Assembly: GCA_015056625.1 (NCBI GenBank)
Contig: SVFY01000005.1
Coordinates: 88,810 to 152,809, forward strand
Direction: 5' to 3'
Length of the DNA stretch: 64,000 nucleotides
Origin: Butyrivibrio sp.
GTDB taxonomy: Bacteria; Bacillota; Clostridia; Lachnospirales; Lachnospiraceae
Of this stretch, positions 43,549-53,094 are shown in pieces. Every line of letters starts with the position of its first letter. Position 1 is the first letter of the stretch. The position numbers were made by a program, and so were the translations under genes. The notes beneath the pieces were generated by a model. It saw only the letters and a program-made list of their open reading frames with translations, ran no database searches and had not been told where the DNA came from.

Positions 43549-44670
43549 ATGAACAAAGTCTTATTACATACACCAGATGGAGTGAGAGATATCTACGGTC
43601 AGGAGTGCAGCGACCGTATACTTATCAAGGATAAGATCTACAGCAAAATGAAGAGCTTTGGATTTCAGGATATTGATACACCTACATTTGAGTTTTTTGA
43701 TGTTTTTTCCGATGAGATCAATGCTTCCGATGCAAAAGAGCTTTATAAGTTTTTTGACAAGGAAGGCAATACTTTAGTCCTTAGACCTGATTTTACTCCC
43801 TCAATTGCAAGATGTGCCTCAAAGGTAATGCTTGAGGATTCTGAGCCTGTAAGAGTTGTTTATCAGGGCAAATCTTTCCTTAATACGTCTAATCTTCAGG
43901 GCAAGTTAAAAGAGAACTTCAATATAGGCGTTGAGCTTTTAAATGATGATTCTGTTTATGCAGATGCTGAGATGATAGCTCTTTTGATCGAATCATTAAA
44001 AAGTTCAGGGCTAAAAGAATTTCAGGTAAGCATCGGCGATGCTGATTATTACAAGGGCCTTTGTGAAGAAGCTGGAATAGATGAAGAAACTGAAGAGATA
44101 GTAAGAGAGCAGATTCTTCAGAAAAACTATTTTGCAGCAGAAAACATCATGACCGAGAGACTTATTCCTGAGAAGTACAAGGAACTTATTGTCAGATTCT
44201 CAGAGTTTATTGGTTCAGATGAAGCCTTGGACAGAGCAAGAGATCAGGTTAATAACGACAGATCCATACAGGCAATTTTAAGGCTAAAAAGGCTTTATCA
44301 GGTATTAAAAGAATATGGCGTAAGTGGATACGTTTCTTTTGATCTTGGAATGCTCAGCAAGTTCAATTACTACACAGGAGTTATATTCAGCGCTTATACC
44401 TATGGCGTTGGTGATGCAATAGCCAAGGGCGGAAGATATGATTCACTTCTTGGTAAATACGGAAAAGATGCTCCTGCCATAGGCTTTGTAATACTGCTTG
44501 ATGATCTTATGTCAGCTCTTTACAGACAGAATATTGAAATAGAGCACGAAGATAAGCCTGTAGTTATAGAGTACGATGAAGCAACTTTTTCTGAGAGCCT
44601 AAAAAAAGCTGGTGAACTCAGAGCAAGTGGTAAAGCTGTTGCTTTAAAAAACGTAAAAAAGAGAGGGTGA
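43549..44670 (+). CDS. hisZ: ATP phosphoribosyltransferase regulatory subunit HisZ
   Basis: This 373-residue paralog of histidyl-tRNA synthetase has the class II core (TPDGVRDIYG, LRPDFTPSIARC, VYQGKSF) but lacks the C-terminal anticodon-binding domain. It assembles with the short HisG encoded four bases downstream, giving feedback control of the first step of histidine synthesis. GTGAGG precedes ATG 43549. Confidence 0.9.
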   Translation: MNKVLLHTPDGVRDIYGQECSDRILIKDKIYSKMKSFGFQDIDTPTFEFFDVFSDEINASDAKELYKFFDKEGNTLVLRPDFTPSIARCASKVMLEDSEPVRVVYQGKSFLNTSNLQGKLKENFNIGVELLNDDSVYADAEMIALLIESLKSSGLKEFQVSIGDADYYKGLCEEAGIDEETEEIVREQILQKNYFAAENIMTERLIPEKYKELIVRFSEFIGSDEALDRARDQVNNDRSIQAILRLKRLYQVLKEYGVSGYVSFDLGMLSKFNYYTGVIFSAYTYGVGDAIAKGGRYDSLLGKYGKDAPAIGFVILLDDLMSALYRQNIEIEHEDKPVVIEYDEATFSESLKKAGELRASGKAVALKNVKKRG

Positions 44671-44674
44671 GACA

Positions 44675-45313
44675 ATGAGATATCTTACTTTTGCTCTTGG
44701 TAAGGGAAGACTTGTTAATGACACAATGGAGCTTCTTGCAAAGTGTGGTATCCATTGTGATGAGATCTTAGATAAGAAGACAAGAAAACTTATATTTACC
44801 AATGAGGAATTAAAACTTAAATTCTTTCTGGCTAAAGGTCCTGATGTACCAACCTATGTAGAATACGGCGCTGCAGATATCGGAATCGTTGGTGCTGATA
44901 CTATACTTGAAGAAAACAGAAGAGTCTATGAGGTCCTTGATCTTGGCTTTGGAAAATGCAGGATGTGCGTATGTGGCCCTCATGAGGCGAAAGAACTCTT
45001 AGAGCACAGGGAAATGATCAGGGTTGCAAGTAAATACCCAGGAATAGCCAAGGATTATTTCTTTAATAAAAAACATCAGACTGTTGATATCATCAAGCTC
45101 AATGGTTCAGTAGAGCTTGGACCTATTGTAAATCTCTCAGATGTTATTGTTGATATTGTTGAAACAGGCTCTACTCTTAGAGAAAACGGGCTTGAAGTAT
45201 TAGAAGAGATCTGTCCGCTTTCTGCAAGGATGATCGTCAATCAGGTAAGTATGCAGATGGAGACAGAAAGAATTCGTAAGCTCATTAGTGATATGAAGGA
45301 GAACTTAGGCTGA
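44675..45313 (+). CDS. hisG: ATP phosphoribosyltransferase catalytic subunit HisG (short form)
   Basis: This 212-residue HisG_S form needs HisZ, consistent with the preceding gene. It joins ATP and phosphoribosyl pyrophosphate. It begins with the ALGKGRL motif, followed by GAADIGIVGAD and the PRPP loop near VDIVETGSTLRENGL. It lacks the C-terminal regulatory domain of long HisG. It ends one base before hisD. Confidence 0.94.
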   Translation: MRYLTFALGKGRLVNDTMELLAKCGIHCDEILDKKTRKLIFTNEELKLKFFLAKGPDVPTYVEYGAADIGIVGADTILEENRRVYEVLDLGFGKCRMCVCGPHEAKELLEHREMIRVASKYPGIAKDYFFNKKHQTVDIIKLNGSVELGPIVNLSDVIVDIVETGSTLRENGLEVLEEICPLSARMIVNQVSMQMETERIRKLISDMKENLG

Positions 45314-45314
45314 T

Positions 45315-46604
45315 ATGAGAACACTTAAGCTAACAGAAAATACAAAAAAAGAGCTTCTTGGAAATCTTTTAAACAGAAACCCTGGAAGCTATACAGAATA
45401 TGAAAATACAGTCAATGAAATAATAAACGATATTCGAAATAATGGCGATAAAGCTTTGTTTGAATACACAGCAAAGTTTGATAAATGCACTCTTGATGCA
45501 TCATGTATTAAAATAACAGATGATGAGATAAAAGAGGCTTATGCAGCCCTTGATCCTGAGTTCATCGAGGTTATGAAAAAGAGTGCAGAAAACATAAGAG
45601 TATTCCACGAAAAGCAAAAAAGAAATACATGGATCGATACAAGAGAAGATGGCAGTATTCTTGGACAGAGGATACTTCCCATTGAAATATCAGGTGTTTA
45701 CGTTCCTGGTGGAAAGGCAGCATATCCAAGCAGCGTTCTTATGAATGTTGTTCCAGCAAAGGTTGCAGGAGTAGAGAAGATAGTTATGTGCACACCACCT
45801 GGAAAAGATGGAAAGGTAAACCCTGGAACACTGGTAGCTGCTGATATAGCAGGTGTTACTGAAAGCTATAAGGCAGGTGGAGCCCAGGCAATTGCTGCAA
45901 TGGCTTTTGGAACTGAGAGTATTCCAAAGGTTGATAAGATAACCGGCCCAGGAAATATCTTTGTAGCCCTTGCAAAGAAGGCTTGCTTTGGCCACGTTTC
46001 AATCGATTCTATTGCAGGTCCAAGTGAGATCCTAGTTCTTGCAGATGAAACAGCTAATCCCAGATTTGTGGCTGCTGACCTGTTATCACAAGCAGAGCAT
46101 GACGAAATGGCAAGTGCAATTTTGATCACAACATCTCAGGAGCTTGCAGATAAGGTTTCTTCAGAAATTGATGAATTCCTCAAAACCTTATCAAGAGCTG
46201 ATATAATTAAGAAGTCCCTTGAAAATTATGGCTATATTTTCGTGGCAGACAATATGGATGATGCCATCGAAGCAGCCAATGCAGTAGCTTCAGAGCACCT
46301 TGAGATAATAACCAAAAATCCTTATGAGACCATGACCAGGATCAAAAACGCGGGTGCGATATTCCTTGGTGATTATTCATCAGAGCCTTTGGGAGACTAT
46401 TTTGCAGGTCCTAACCACATTTTGCCCACAAACAGGACTGCAAGGTTCTTTTCACCACTTTCTGTAGATGATTTCGTAAAGAAAACAAGTATTATTTCGT
46501 ATTCAAAACAGGCTCTATTTAATGCACATAAGGATATTGAATTGTTTGCAACCAGAGAAGGGCTTACAGCACATGCAAATTCTATTGCTGTTAGGTTTGA
46601 GTGA
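45315..46604 (+). CDS. hisD: Histidinol dehydrogenase HisD
   Basis: This 429-residue zinc enzyme performs the last two oxidations of histidine synthesis. It shows GVYVPGGKAAYPSSVLMN, KITGPGNIFVALAKK, IDSIAGPSEILVLAD, the zinc-binding LLSQAEHDE and, near the C-terminus, GPNHILPT. Length is typical. It ends the first half of the cluster; 184 bases separate it from hisB. Confidence 0.96.
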   Translation: MRTLKLTENTKKELLGNLLNRNPGSYTEYENTVNEIINDIRNNGDKALFEYTAKFDKCTLDASCIKITDDEIKEAYAALDPEFIEVMKKSAENIRVFHEKQKRNTWIDTREDGSILGQRILPIEISGVYVPGGKAAYPSSVLMNVVPAKVAGVEKIVMCTPPGKDGKVNPGTLVAADIAGVTESYKAGGAQAIAAMAFGTESIPKVDKITGPGNIFVALAKKACFGHVSIDSIAGPSEILVLADETANPRFVAADLLSQAEHDEMASAILITTSQELADKVSSEIDEFLKTLSRADIIKKSLENYGYIFVADNMDDAIEAANAVASEHLEIITKNPYETMTRIKNAGAIFLGDYSSEPLGDYFAGPNHILPTNRTARFFSPLSVDDFVKKTSIISYSKQALFNAHKDIELFATREGLTAHANSIAVRFE

Positions 46605-46630
46605 GGTTTGATGAATTTTACAATAATGAC

Positions 46631-46743
46631 CGGTATGGATAATACCGATTAAATTACATTTGTAATTGTGTAAAATTGTGTTAAAAATGCAAGTTAACTT
46701 TCTAAAATGAAAATTAAATGCAAGTTTACATAATCTTTATAAT
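46631..46743 (+). promoter_or_regulatory. hisD-hisB intergenic region with direct repeats and a promoter
   Basis: This 184-base gap (46605-46788) holds a CGGTAT/ATACCG hairpin (46631-46647), a weak stop for hisD transcription. It also contains two exact copies of AAATGCAAGTT at 46685 and 46716 (31 bases apart, three helical turns). TATAAT at 46738-46743 is a likely -10. The second copy occupies the -35 position, so the repeats look like activator or repressor sites. Confidence 0.5.
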
Positions 46744-46788
46744 TCAAAATGACAATATTTAGTTACAATTTACAAGGAGTCACAAGTT

Positions 46789-47379
46789 ATGGTAACGAGA
46801 CAGGCTACAGTAACGAGAAAAACGCAAGAAACAAATATAAAAATTTCATTAAACCTTGATGGGACTGGTGTTTCAAACATTGAAACCGGTATTGGTTTTT
46901 TTGATCATATGCTTACCGGATTTGCAAAACATGGTCTTTATGACATGGATGTCAGGGTTTCCGGAGACCTTGAGGTAGATGGTCATCACACTGTTGAGGA
47001 CACTGGTATTGTTCTTGGACAGGCTATTGCAAAGGCGCTTGGTGATAAAAAGGGCATCAAGCGATATGGAAGCATGATCCTGCCAATGGATGAAACTCTT
47101 GTAATGAGCGCTGTTGACCTGTGTGGAAGACCATATTTTGTGATGGATGCAGATTTTGATGCACCAATGGTTGGTGATTTTGATACTCAGCTTGTAAGAG
47201 AGTTCTTTTATGCAGTATCTTATTCAGCTGCAATGAATCTTCACCTCAGAGTTATCACAGGAATGAACGATCACCACAAGATAGAAGCCATGTTCAAGGC
47301 TTTCGCAAAGGCTCTTGATGAAGCTTCCACATTTGATCCAAGGATAACAGACGTATTAAGTACTAAAGGAGCTCTTTAA
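46789..47379 (+). CDS. hisB: Imidazoleglycerol-phosphate dehydratase HisB
   Basis: This 196-residue monofunctional HisB has the metal-binding motifs [17 protein letters not shown] and [18 protein letters not shown]. It dehydrates imidazoleglycerol phosphate. AAGGAG precedes ATG 46789. It is followed one base later by the HisIE fusion. Confidence 0.96.
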   Translation: MVTRQATVTRKTQETNIKISLNLDGTGVSNIETGIGFFDHMLTGFAKHGLYDMDVRVSGDLEVDGHHTVEDTGIVLGQAIAKALGDKKGIKRYGSMILPMDETLVMSAVDLCGRPYFVMDADFDAPMVGDFDTQLVREFFYAVSYSAAMNLHLRVITGMNDHHKIEAMFKAFAKALDEASTFDPRITDVLSTKGAL

Positions 47380-47380
47380 T

Positions 47381-48571
47381 ATGCAGGAAACCAGGAAAAA
47401 AGTAGCAGGATATATATTTCTTTTAAATAAAAAGATCATATCATCAAAGGACAGGAAAACAGTTATAAGTGATGATCCTGTTTCCTATGCAGGCAGCATC
47501 TCAGATAATGGCGCTGACGAGATCATTGTATTTGATATGTCTGAGGCTAATAATGATGCAGCCCACGAAGAAGCTCTTGATATCATCAAGGATATCTGCA
47601 AAGAAGTTGATGTTCCTGTTACAGGTGCTGGCAATGTAAAGAGGATGGAGGATATTAAAAAGCTTCTTTATGCCGGCTGTAAAAAGGCAGCTCTTAACTT
47701 TACAAAGCCTTCAAATGTTGAGATCCTAAGGGAAGTGTCTGAGAAATTCGGAAAAGAAAAGATCGTTATCTGCTATGACGATCAGGCGGTCATTGAAAAC
47801 AATAAAGATCTGGTTGATGCATTTTCTTCTGAGCAGATCTTATTTACAGACAAATCCGGATCACTTCTTCCAGAATCCGAGAATGATAAGTGTCTCTTTT
47901 ACGATGGAGAGGACATCATCTCAAAAGATGTAACTGACAGGTCCCTGGAAAGTTCTTTTACCTGGGCAGATCTTAAGAAAAACTCTGATGGAATGGTTCC
48001 TGTTATCGTCCAGGATTATAGGACTGATCAGGTACTGATGCTTGCATACATGAACGAAGAGGCCTTTAATAAGACTCTTGAAACAGGTAAAATGACCTAC
48101 TTTAGCCGTTCAAGGAATGAGCTTTGGATAAAGGGCATGACAAGCTCACATTTTCAGTATGTTAAGAGCCTTACCGCCGATTGTGATATGGATACCATAC
48201 TTGCAAAGGTCAAGCAGATAGGCGCTGCATGTCACACCGGAAATTATTCATGCTTCTTTAATGACATCGCTAAAAAGGAATACAGCGAAAAGAACCCTCA
48301 GAAGGTTTTAGACAGTGTCTATGAAGTTATAAAGGACAGAAAAGAAAACCCAAGGGAAGGCTCCTATACCAATTATCTTTTTGATAAAGGCATCGATAAG
48401 ATCCTCAAGAAAGTTGGCGAAGAGGCAACAGAAATGGTTATTGCTGCCAAGAACCCAAATGACAATGAGGTTATTTACGAAATGTCAGATTTCCTGTATC
48501 ATATGATGGTCCTCATGGCTGTTAAAAATGTTAGCTGGGAGGATATAACAGACGAATTGTCAAGACGATAA
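47381..48571 (+). CDS. hisIE: HisIE bifunctional enzyme with degenerate HisF-like N-terminal domain
   Basis: This 396-residue protein has three parts. Residues 1-190 resemble a partial HisA/HisF TIM barrel ([18 protein letters not shown] is close to the HisF phosphate-binding region) but lack the N-terminal catalytic aspartate motif. Residues 195-305 are phosphoribosyl-AMP cyclohydrolase HisI ([27 protein letters not shown]). Residues 310-396 are phosphoribosyl-ATP pyrophosphohydrolase HisE ([14 protein letters not shown]). HisI/HisE are complete and give steps 2 and 3; the first domain is probably structural or regulatory. hisA, hisF, hisH and hisC are not in the window. Confidence 0.88.
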   Translation: MQETRKKVAGYIFLLNKKIISSKDRKTVISDDPVSYAGSISDNGADEIIVFDMSEANNDAAHEEALDIIKDICKEVDVPVTGAGNVKRMEDIKKLLYAGCKKAALNFTKPSNVEILREVSEKFGKEKIVICYDDQAVIENNKDLVDAFSSEQILFTDKSGSLLPESENDKCLFYDGEDIISKDVTDRSLESSFTWADLKKNSDGMVPVIVQDYRTDQVLMLAYMNEEAFNKTLETGKMTYFSRSRNELWIKGMTSSHFQYVKSLTADCDMDTILAKVKQIGAACHTGNYSCFFNDIAKKEYSEKNPQKVLDSVYEVIKDRKENPREGSYTNYLFDKGIDKILKKVGEEATEMVIAAKNPNDNEVIYEMSDFLYHMMVLMAVKNVSWEDITDELSRR

Positions 48572-48582
48572 AGGAAAATGAA

Positions 48583-50463
48583 ATGAATTTAAATTTAGCT
48601 TTGTCAGATGAGACATTACTCAGTATTGATAAGCCGGAAAGATATATAGGCGGCGAGGTTAACTGCGTGATGAAGGATAAAGAAAAGGTGGATATAAGAT
48701 TTGCCTTTTGCTTTCCTGATGTCTATGAAATTGGTATGTCTCATCTGGGAATACAGATTCTTTATGGAATGTTCAACTCCTACGATGACGTGTGGTGCGA
48801 ACGTGTCTATTCACCATGGATGGACATGGATGCGTGCCTAAGGAAGCAGAACATTCCTCTTTTTGCGCTTGAATCCCAGGATAAGGTAAAAGACTTTGAT
48901 TTCCTTGGATTTACGCTCCAGTATGAGATGTGCTATACCAATATCCTTCAGATATTGGATCTTTCCGGAATACCTTTTAAAACAGCAGACAGAACCTGGG
49001 ATGACCCCATCGTTATTGGCGGTGGTCCATGTACCTACAATCCTGAACCAATAGCTGATTTCTTCGATGTTTTCTATATCGGAGAAGGTGAGACCAGATA
49101 CAGGGAGCTCTTTGATCTATACAAAGAGCTTAGAAACAGTGGCATTTCAAGAAAAGATTTTCTTCATCAGGTAGCCAAAATACCTGGAATGTATGTTCCA
49201 TCTCTTTATGACGTCAAATACAAGGATGACGGAACTATCCTTTCTATGGAGCCTGTTTTTGATGATGTGCCAAAGACCATCTATAAAGAGATGTGCCTGG
49301 ACCTTTCAAAGGAATTCTACCCAACAAAGCCTGTAGTTCCCTATATCAAAGTAACTCAGGACAGAGTGGTCTTAGAGATCATGCGCGGCTGTATAAGAGG
49401 CTGCAGATTTTGCCAGGCTGGCCAGTTATACAAGCCTTTGAGGGAAAAGGATATCGAGTATTTAAAGAAGATCGCCATTGAATCCTTAAAGAACACAGGT
49501 TATGAGGAGATCTCTTTAAGCTCATTAAGTTCCAGCGACTACTCAAAGCTTCCGCAGCTCCTGGACTTTCTGATCGATAAATGCAATGAAAAGAAGATAA
49601 ATATCTCACTTCCAAGCCTCAGGATTGATGCATTTTCTCTTGATGTCATGAGTAAGGTCCAGGATGTTAAAAAGAGCAGCCTCACATTTGCTCCTGAAGC
49701 AGGAACCCAGAGGATGAGAGATGTGATCAATAAGGGACTTACAGAAGAGGATATTCTTCGTGGCTCAGAGCAGGCTTTCCTTGGGGGATGGAATAAGGTC
49801 AAGCTGTACTTTATGCTTGGGCTTCCTGGAGAAACAGATGAGGATATCCTTGGAATCGGTGATATAGCCAACAAGATTGCGGCTCTTTATTTTGAGACTG
49901 TTCCCAAGGAAAAGAGAAATGGAAGAACAATTGATATTGTTGCCAGTACCTCATTTTTTGTACCAAAGCCATTTACTCCATTCCAGTGGGCAAGAATGAA
50001 TACGAAGGAAGAGTTTCTTGATAAGGCCAACAAGACAAGAAAAGGAATAATGGACCAGCTCAACCAGAAGCATATCAAATATAACTGGCATGAAGCTGAT
50101 GCCAGCATGATGGAAGGTATATTTGCAAGAGGCGACAGAAAACTTTGCGATGTAATATTAAAGGCCTATGAAAAGGGCTGTATTTTCGATGCCTGGAGCG
50201 AATTCTTTGATTTTGGAAAATGGATGGAAACCTTTGAAGAATGCAAGATAGATCCATTTTTCTACACCACCAGGGAAAGAAAAGATGATGAAATATTCCC
50301 TTGGGATATATTAAACTGCGGTGTAACTAAAGAGTTTCTTTTAAGAGAATGGCATACTTCTCAAAAAGGACTTCCTTCTACAAACTGCAGAAAAGGATGT
50401 CTTGGCTGTGGTGCAGCTTCCTATGGCGTAGGAGTATGCAAGGAGGAAAAGATCAGTGAATAA
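48583..50463 (+). CDS. Radical SAM protein with B12-binding-like N-terminal domain (TIGR03960 type)
   Basis: This 626-residue protein has a radical SAM core with RGCIRGCRFCQAG (CxxxCxxC, the [4Fe-4S] motif) near residue 270, preceded by a B12-binding-like region with ERVYSPW and GGGPCTYNPEP, and a C-terminal cysteine cluster (CRKGCLGCG). The next gene encodes the DUF2344 partner, an arrangement widespread in clostridia upstream of RNase G and rplU. The reaction is not established; an RNA- or ribosome-related modification is an inference from the neighbourhood. Confidence 0.88.
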   Translation: MNLNLALSDETLLSIDKPERYIGGEVNCVMKDKEKVDIRFAFCFPDVYEIGMSHLGIQILYGMFNSYDDVWCERVYSPWMDMDACLRKQNIPLFALESQDKVKDFDFLGFTLQYEMCYTNILQILDLSGIPFKTADRTWDDPIVIGGGPCTYNPEPIADFFDVFYIGEGETRYRELFDLYKELRNSGISRKDFLHQVAKIPGMYVPSLYDVKYKDDGTILSMEPVFDDVPKTIYKEMCLDLSKEFYPTKPVVPYIKVTQDRVVLEIMRGCIRGCRFCQAGQLYKPLREKDIEYLKKIAIESLKNTGYEEISLSSLSSSDYSKLPQLLDFLIDKCNEKKINISLPSLRIDAFSLDVMSKVQDVKKSSLTFAPEAGTQRMRDVINKGLTEEDILRGSEQAFLGGWNKVKLYFMLGLPGETDEDILGIGDIANKIAALYFETVPKEKRNGRTIDIVASTSFFVPKPFTPFQWARMNTKEEFLDKANKTRKGIMDQLNQKHIKYNWHEADASMMEGIFARGDRKLCDVILKAYEKGCIFDAWSEFFDFGKWMETFEECKIDPFFYTTRERKDDEIFPWDILNCGVTKEFLLREWHTSQKGLPSTNCRKGCLGCGAASYGVGVCKEEKISE

Positions 50464-51181
50464 ATTACGCCTGAAATTTTCAAAAAATGGTCCAATAAAG
50501 TTCATAGGTCATCTTGATCTTATGCGCTATTTTCAAAAAGCTATAAGAAGAGCCGATATTGACATCAAGTATTCAGAGGGGTTCAGCCCACACCAGGTGT
50601 TATCTTTTGCCCAGCCTCTCAGTGTTGGTGCGACCAGTGACGGAGAGTATCTTGATATGACAGTAAATTCCATGTTATCTGCAAAAGATGTCATGGACAG
50701 ATTAAACAGCGTCATGAATGAAGGTGTGGAGATCAAGGCAATTACCGAGCTTAAAGAGGGCGAAGATAAGGCTATGACTCTTTCTGCAGCAGCAAAATAC
50801 TCTTTAAGGTTAAGGGACAGCGCTGATTTTCCAGGTTGGACATTCAAGATGGAAGAGTATTTAAAAAGAGACGTGCTCCCTGCCATGAAAAAGACTAAGA
50901 GCGGTGAAAAAGAGATCGATATGAAACAGATGATATTTGATCATTCTTTTGATCACGAAAACAGCAAAGTTGAGATGCTTCTTAGCATGAGCAGCAAGGA
51001 GACGCTAAAGCCTGCACTAATATTTGAGTACTTTTTTAAGAATGAAAACAGGGAATTTGATACAAAGTATCTTGATATACACAGGATCGATATTTACAGA
51101 TCTGTTTCTGATGGCGACAAGACCTATATTGAGCCATTTATAACAGATGATATTAACGAGAGAATATACTTAAATGACTGA
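50456..51181 (+). CDS. DUF2344 / TIGR03936 family protein
   Basis: This 241-residue protein begins with LRLKFSKNGPIKFIGHLDLMR and carries SEGFSPHQVLSFAQPLSVG, the family signatures. It starts at GTG 50456, overlapping the radical SAM gene by eight bases, and overlaps the RNase G gene by eight bases, so the three are tightly coupled. In some genomes it is fused to the radical SAM partner. Function unknown. Confidence 0.85.
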   Translation: MNKLRLKFSKNGPIKFIGHLDLMRYFQKAIRRADIDIKYSEGFSPHQVLSFAQPLSVGATSDGEYLDMTVNSMLSAKDVMDRLNSVMNEGVEIKAITELKEGEDKAMTLSAAAKYSLRLRDSADFPGWTFKMEEYLKRDVLPAMKKTKSGEKEIDMKQMIFDHSFDHENSKVEMLLSMSSKETLKPALIFEYFFKNENREFDTKYLDIHRIDIYRSVSDGDKTYIEPFITDDINERIYLND

Positions 51182-52337
51182 TATCTTTGTTTCTGAATAT
51201 AATAACTATCCGGTAGTATCTGTATATATAGATGACAAGCTATCCTTTCTTTCCATGGTAAGGGAGTCTGATCTTGGAAGTATATATCTTTGCCGCGTTG
51301 ATAACATCTTAGATAACCTGCAGTCCGCATTTGTAAGATTTGGAGATGCTCAGATAGGATATGTTCCCTTTAAGAACATTTTGCCTTCTTGTGTTGTCAA
51401 TAGAAGCATTCAGTCAGGAAAGGATATAAGACAGGGCGATGAGATCATCCTTCAGGTTGATACTGAGCCTATCAAACTAAAGAAAGCAAAGCTTACTTCA
51501 AACATATCTGTTTCTGGAAAATATGCAGTTGTAACACTTGGAAGAACCGGAGTTGGCGCTTCCCTTAAGCTTTCAGATGATATTCGCACCAGCATGGTGG
51601 CAGAACTCAAAAAGGAGTATAAGGCTCTTTTGGCAGAGTGTGACAGTGTTATTGCAGATACTGGTTTCGGGATAATAATAAGGACGGAGGCTGCGGATCT
51701 TGATCCTGAAAACTTTGTCTCTGAGATCATTTCTGATATCAGGAATTCTTTAGAAGATCTTTCAAGGATACTTGACGAAGGTAAGAAAAGATCTCTTTAT
51801 TCATGCATCAAAAAGAGCAGACTTGGAAATGTTGACGAGCATATTACCAAGGCAAAAAACTTCTTGAAGTCTCGAAACATAGAAGATTTTCAGATCATAA
51901 ATGATTCTGTCGTTCACAGCATAAAGCATGACATAGAAAAGCTTCTTACCAACAGGGTCTGGTTAAAAAGCGGCGGATTTCTCATAATTGAACAGCTTGA
52001 GAGTTTTAACGCGATTGATGTTAATTCCGGAAAGGCCATAGATAAAAGGAAAGATACCATTTCCAGGATCAACTATGAAGCAGCAGATGAGATATTCAGA
52101 CAGATACGTCTTCGCAATCTCTCTGGCATGATCCTTATAGATTTTATAAACATGAAAAATAGCGAAGATAGCGAAAAGCTATGCAACTATGTGCGGTCCC
52201 TTGCAAGAAAAGAGCCTGTACATACGGAGTTTATTGATATAACAGGACTTGGTATCATTGAACTTACCAGAAGTAAAAATGATAAAACGTTAAAAGAAGT
52301 TCTACAAAATACCACAAATGCTGTTGACAAGCCTTAA
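51174..52337 (+). CDS. rng: Ribonuclease E/G family protein, lacking the Zn-link
   Basis: This 387-residue RNase E/G-type endoribonuclease has an S1-like domain (GSIYLCRVDNIL, AFVRFGDAQIGYVP) and both catalytic aspartates (FNAIDVNSGKA and MILIDFINMKN). The chain ends shortly after GLGIIELTRSK, just before the Cys-Pro-x-Cys Zn-link that dimerises RNase E/G, so it is shorter than most homologues. Its last bases contain the -35 of the rplU promoter. Confidence 0.88.
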   Translation: MTDIFVSEYNNYPVVSVYIDDKLSFLSMVRESDLGSIYLCRVDNILDNLQSAFVRFGDAQIGYVPFKNILPSCVVNRSIQSGKDIRQGDEIILQVDTEPIKLKKAKLTSNISVSGKYAVVTLGRTGVGASLKLSDDIRTSMVAELKKEYKALLAECDSVIADTGFGIIIRTEAADLDPENFVSEIISDIRNSLEDLSRILDEGKKRSLYSCIKKSRLGNVDEHITKAKNFLKSRNIEDFQIINDSVVHSIKHDIEKLLTNRVWLKSGGFLIIEQLESFNAIDVNSGKAIDKRKDTISRINYEAADEIFRQIRLRNLSGMILIDFINMKNSEDSEKLCNYVRSLARKEPVHTEFIDITGLGIIELTRSKNDKTLKEVLQNTTNAVDKP

Positions 52338-52352
52338 AGGCTATGTTAATAT
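52324..52352 (+). promoter_or_regulatory. Promoter of rplU-prp-rpmA
   Basis: Consensus TTGACA (52324-52329) and TAATAT (52347-52352) are 17 bases apart, with TG just ahead of the -10. The -35 lies inside the 3' end of the RNase G gene. Confidence 0.65.
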
Positions 52353-52354
52353 AC

Positions 52355-52434
52355 CATGGTATGCCGCTTAACTAGGCATAAGTGGGCCTTGCCCCGCCGA
52401 AGTTAGCGAGTTTTTTAGAAGAAGGAGGTAACTT
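52355..52434 (+). ncRNA. L21 leader RNA (ribosomal protein autoregulatory element)
   Basis: The leader before rplU has the L21-leader pattern. Stem CGCTTAACT (52365-52373) pairs with AGTTAGCG (52401-52408), enclosing a GGGC-CTT-GCCC hairpin with an AAGTGG stretch. The closing stem is followed by TTTTTT (52411-52416), so it could also act as an attenuator. GGAGG follows just before ATG 52435. Confidence 0.8.
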
Positions 52435-52743
52435 ATGTACGCAATTATTGTAACTGGTGGTAAGCAGTACAAAGTTTCCGAGGGCGATGAGATCAAGGTA
52501 GAGAAGCTTGATGTAGAGCCTGGAAAAGAAGTAACATTTGATAATGTTATTGCAGTAAACGATGACAAAGCACTTAAGGTTGCTGGCGATGTATCTGGTG
52601 CTAAGGTTAGCGCAACAGTTGTTGAGCAGGGCCGTGCTAAGAAGGTTGTTGTTTACAAGTACAAGAGAAAGACTGGCTATCACAAGAAGAACGGTCATAG
52701 ACAGCCATTTACACTTGTTAAGATCGACAAGATTTCAATGTAA
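52435..52743 (+). CDS. rplU: 50S ribosomal protein L21
   Basis: This 102-residue L21 begins YAIIVTGGKQYKVSEGD and has the RAKKVVVYKYKRKTGYHKK C-terminal rRNA-binding stretch. It is first of the canonical rplU-prp-rpmA trio, under the L21 leader. GAAGGAGG precedes ATG 52435. Confidence 0.97.
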   Translation: MYAIIVTGGKQYKVSEGDEIKVEKLDVEPGKEVTFDNVIAVNDDKALKVAGDVSGAKVSATVVEQGRAKKVVVYKYKRKTGYHKKNGHRQPFTLVKIDKISM

Positions 52744-52761
52744 TTTTTGGTTTGATATACC

Positions 52762-53091
52762 ATGACAACTATTACAATTACCAAGACTTCAGATGACAAT
52801 TATAAGGAAATTGAATGTAAAGGTCATGCTGGATATGCTGAATATGGAGAGGATATTGTTTGTGCAGCAGTTTCTGTGCTGACCATCAATACAGTTAATT
52901 CCATTGAGCAGCTTACAAAAGATAAGATAAATGTCTTTGAAAATGAAGATGATGGTATCATCAGAATGACTTTTAAGGACGTTCCATCAAAAGAAGCAAG
53001 TCTTCTTCTTAAGTCTTTTGAACTTGGTGCTATGGGTATATCTGATCAGTACGGTAGTAAGTTTTTGAACATTAAATTTAGGAGGGTATAA
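52762..53091 (+). CDS. prp: Ribosomal-processing cysteine protease Prp
   Basis: This 109-residue protease removes the N-terminal extension of L27 in Firmicutes. The catalytic pair is visible in GHAGYAEYGEDIVCAA (His and Cys). It sits between rplU and rpmA, and the adjacent L27 carries the cleavable MNLQFFA extension, confirming the pairing. No clear ribosome binding site precedes ATG 52762, suggesting lower translation than its neighbours. Confidence 0.95.
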   Translation: MTTITITKTSDDNYKEIECKGHAGYAEYGEDIVCAAVSVLTINTVNSIEQLTKDKINVFENEDDGIIRMTFKDVPSKEASLLLKSFELGAMGISDQYGSKFLNIKFRRV

Positions 53092-53094
53092 GTC

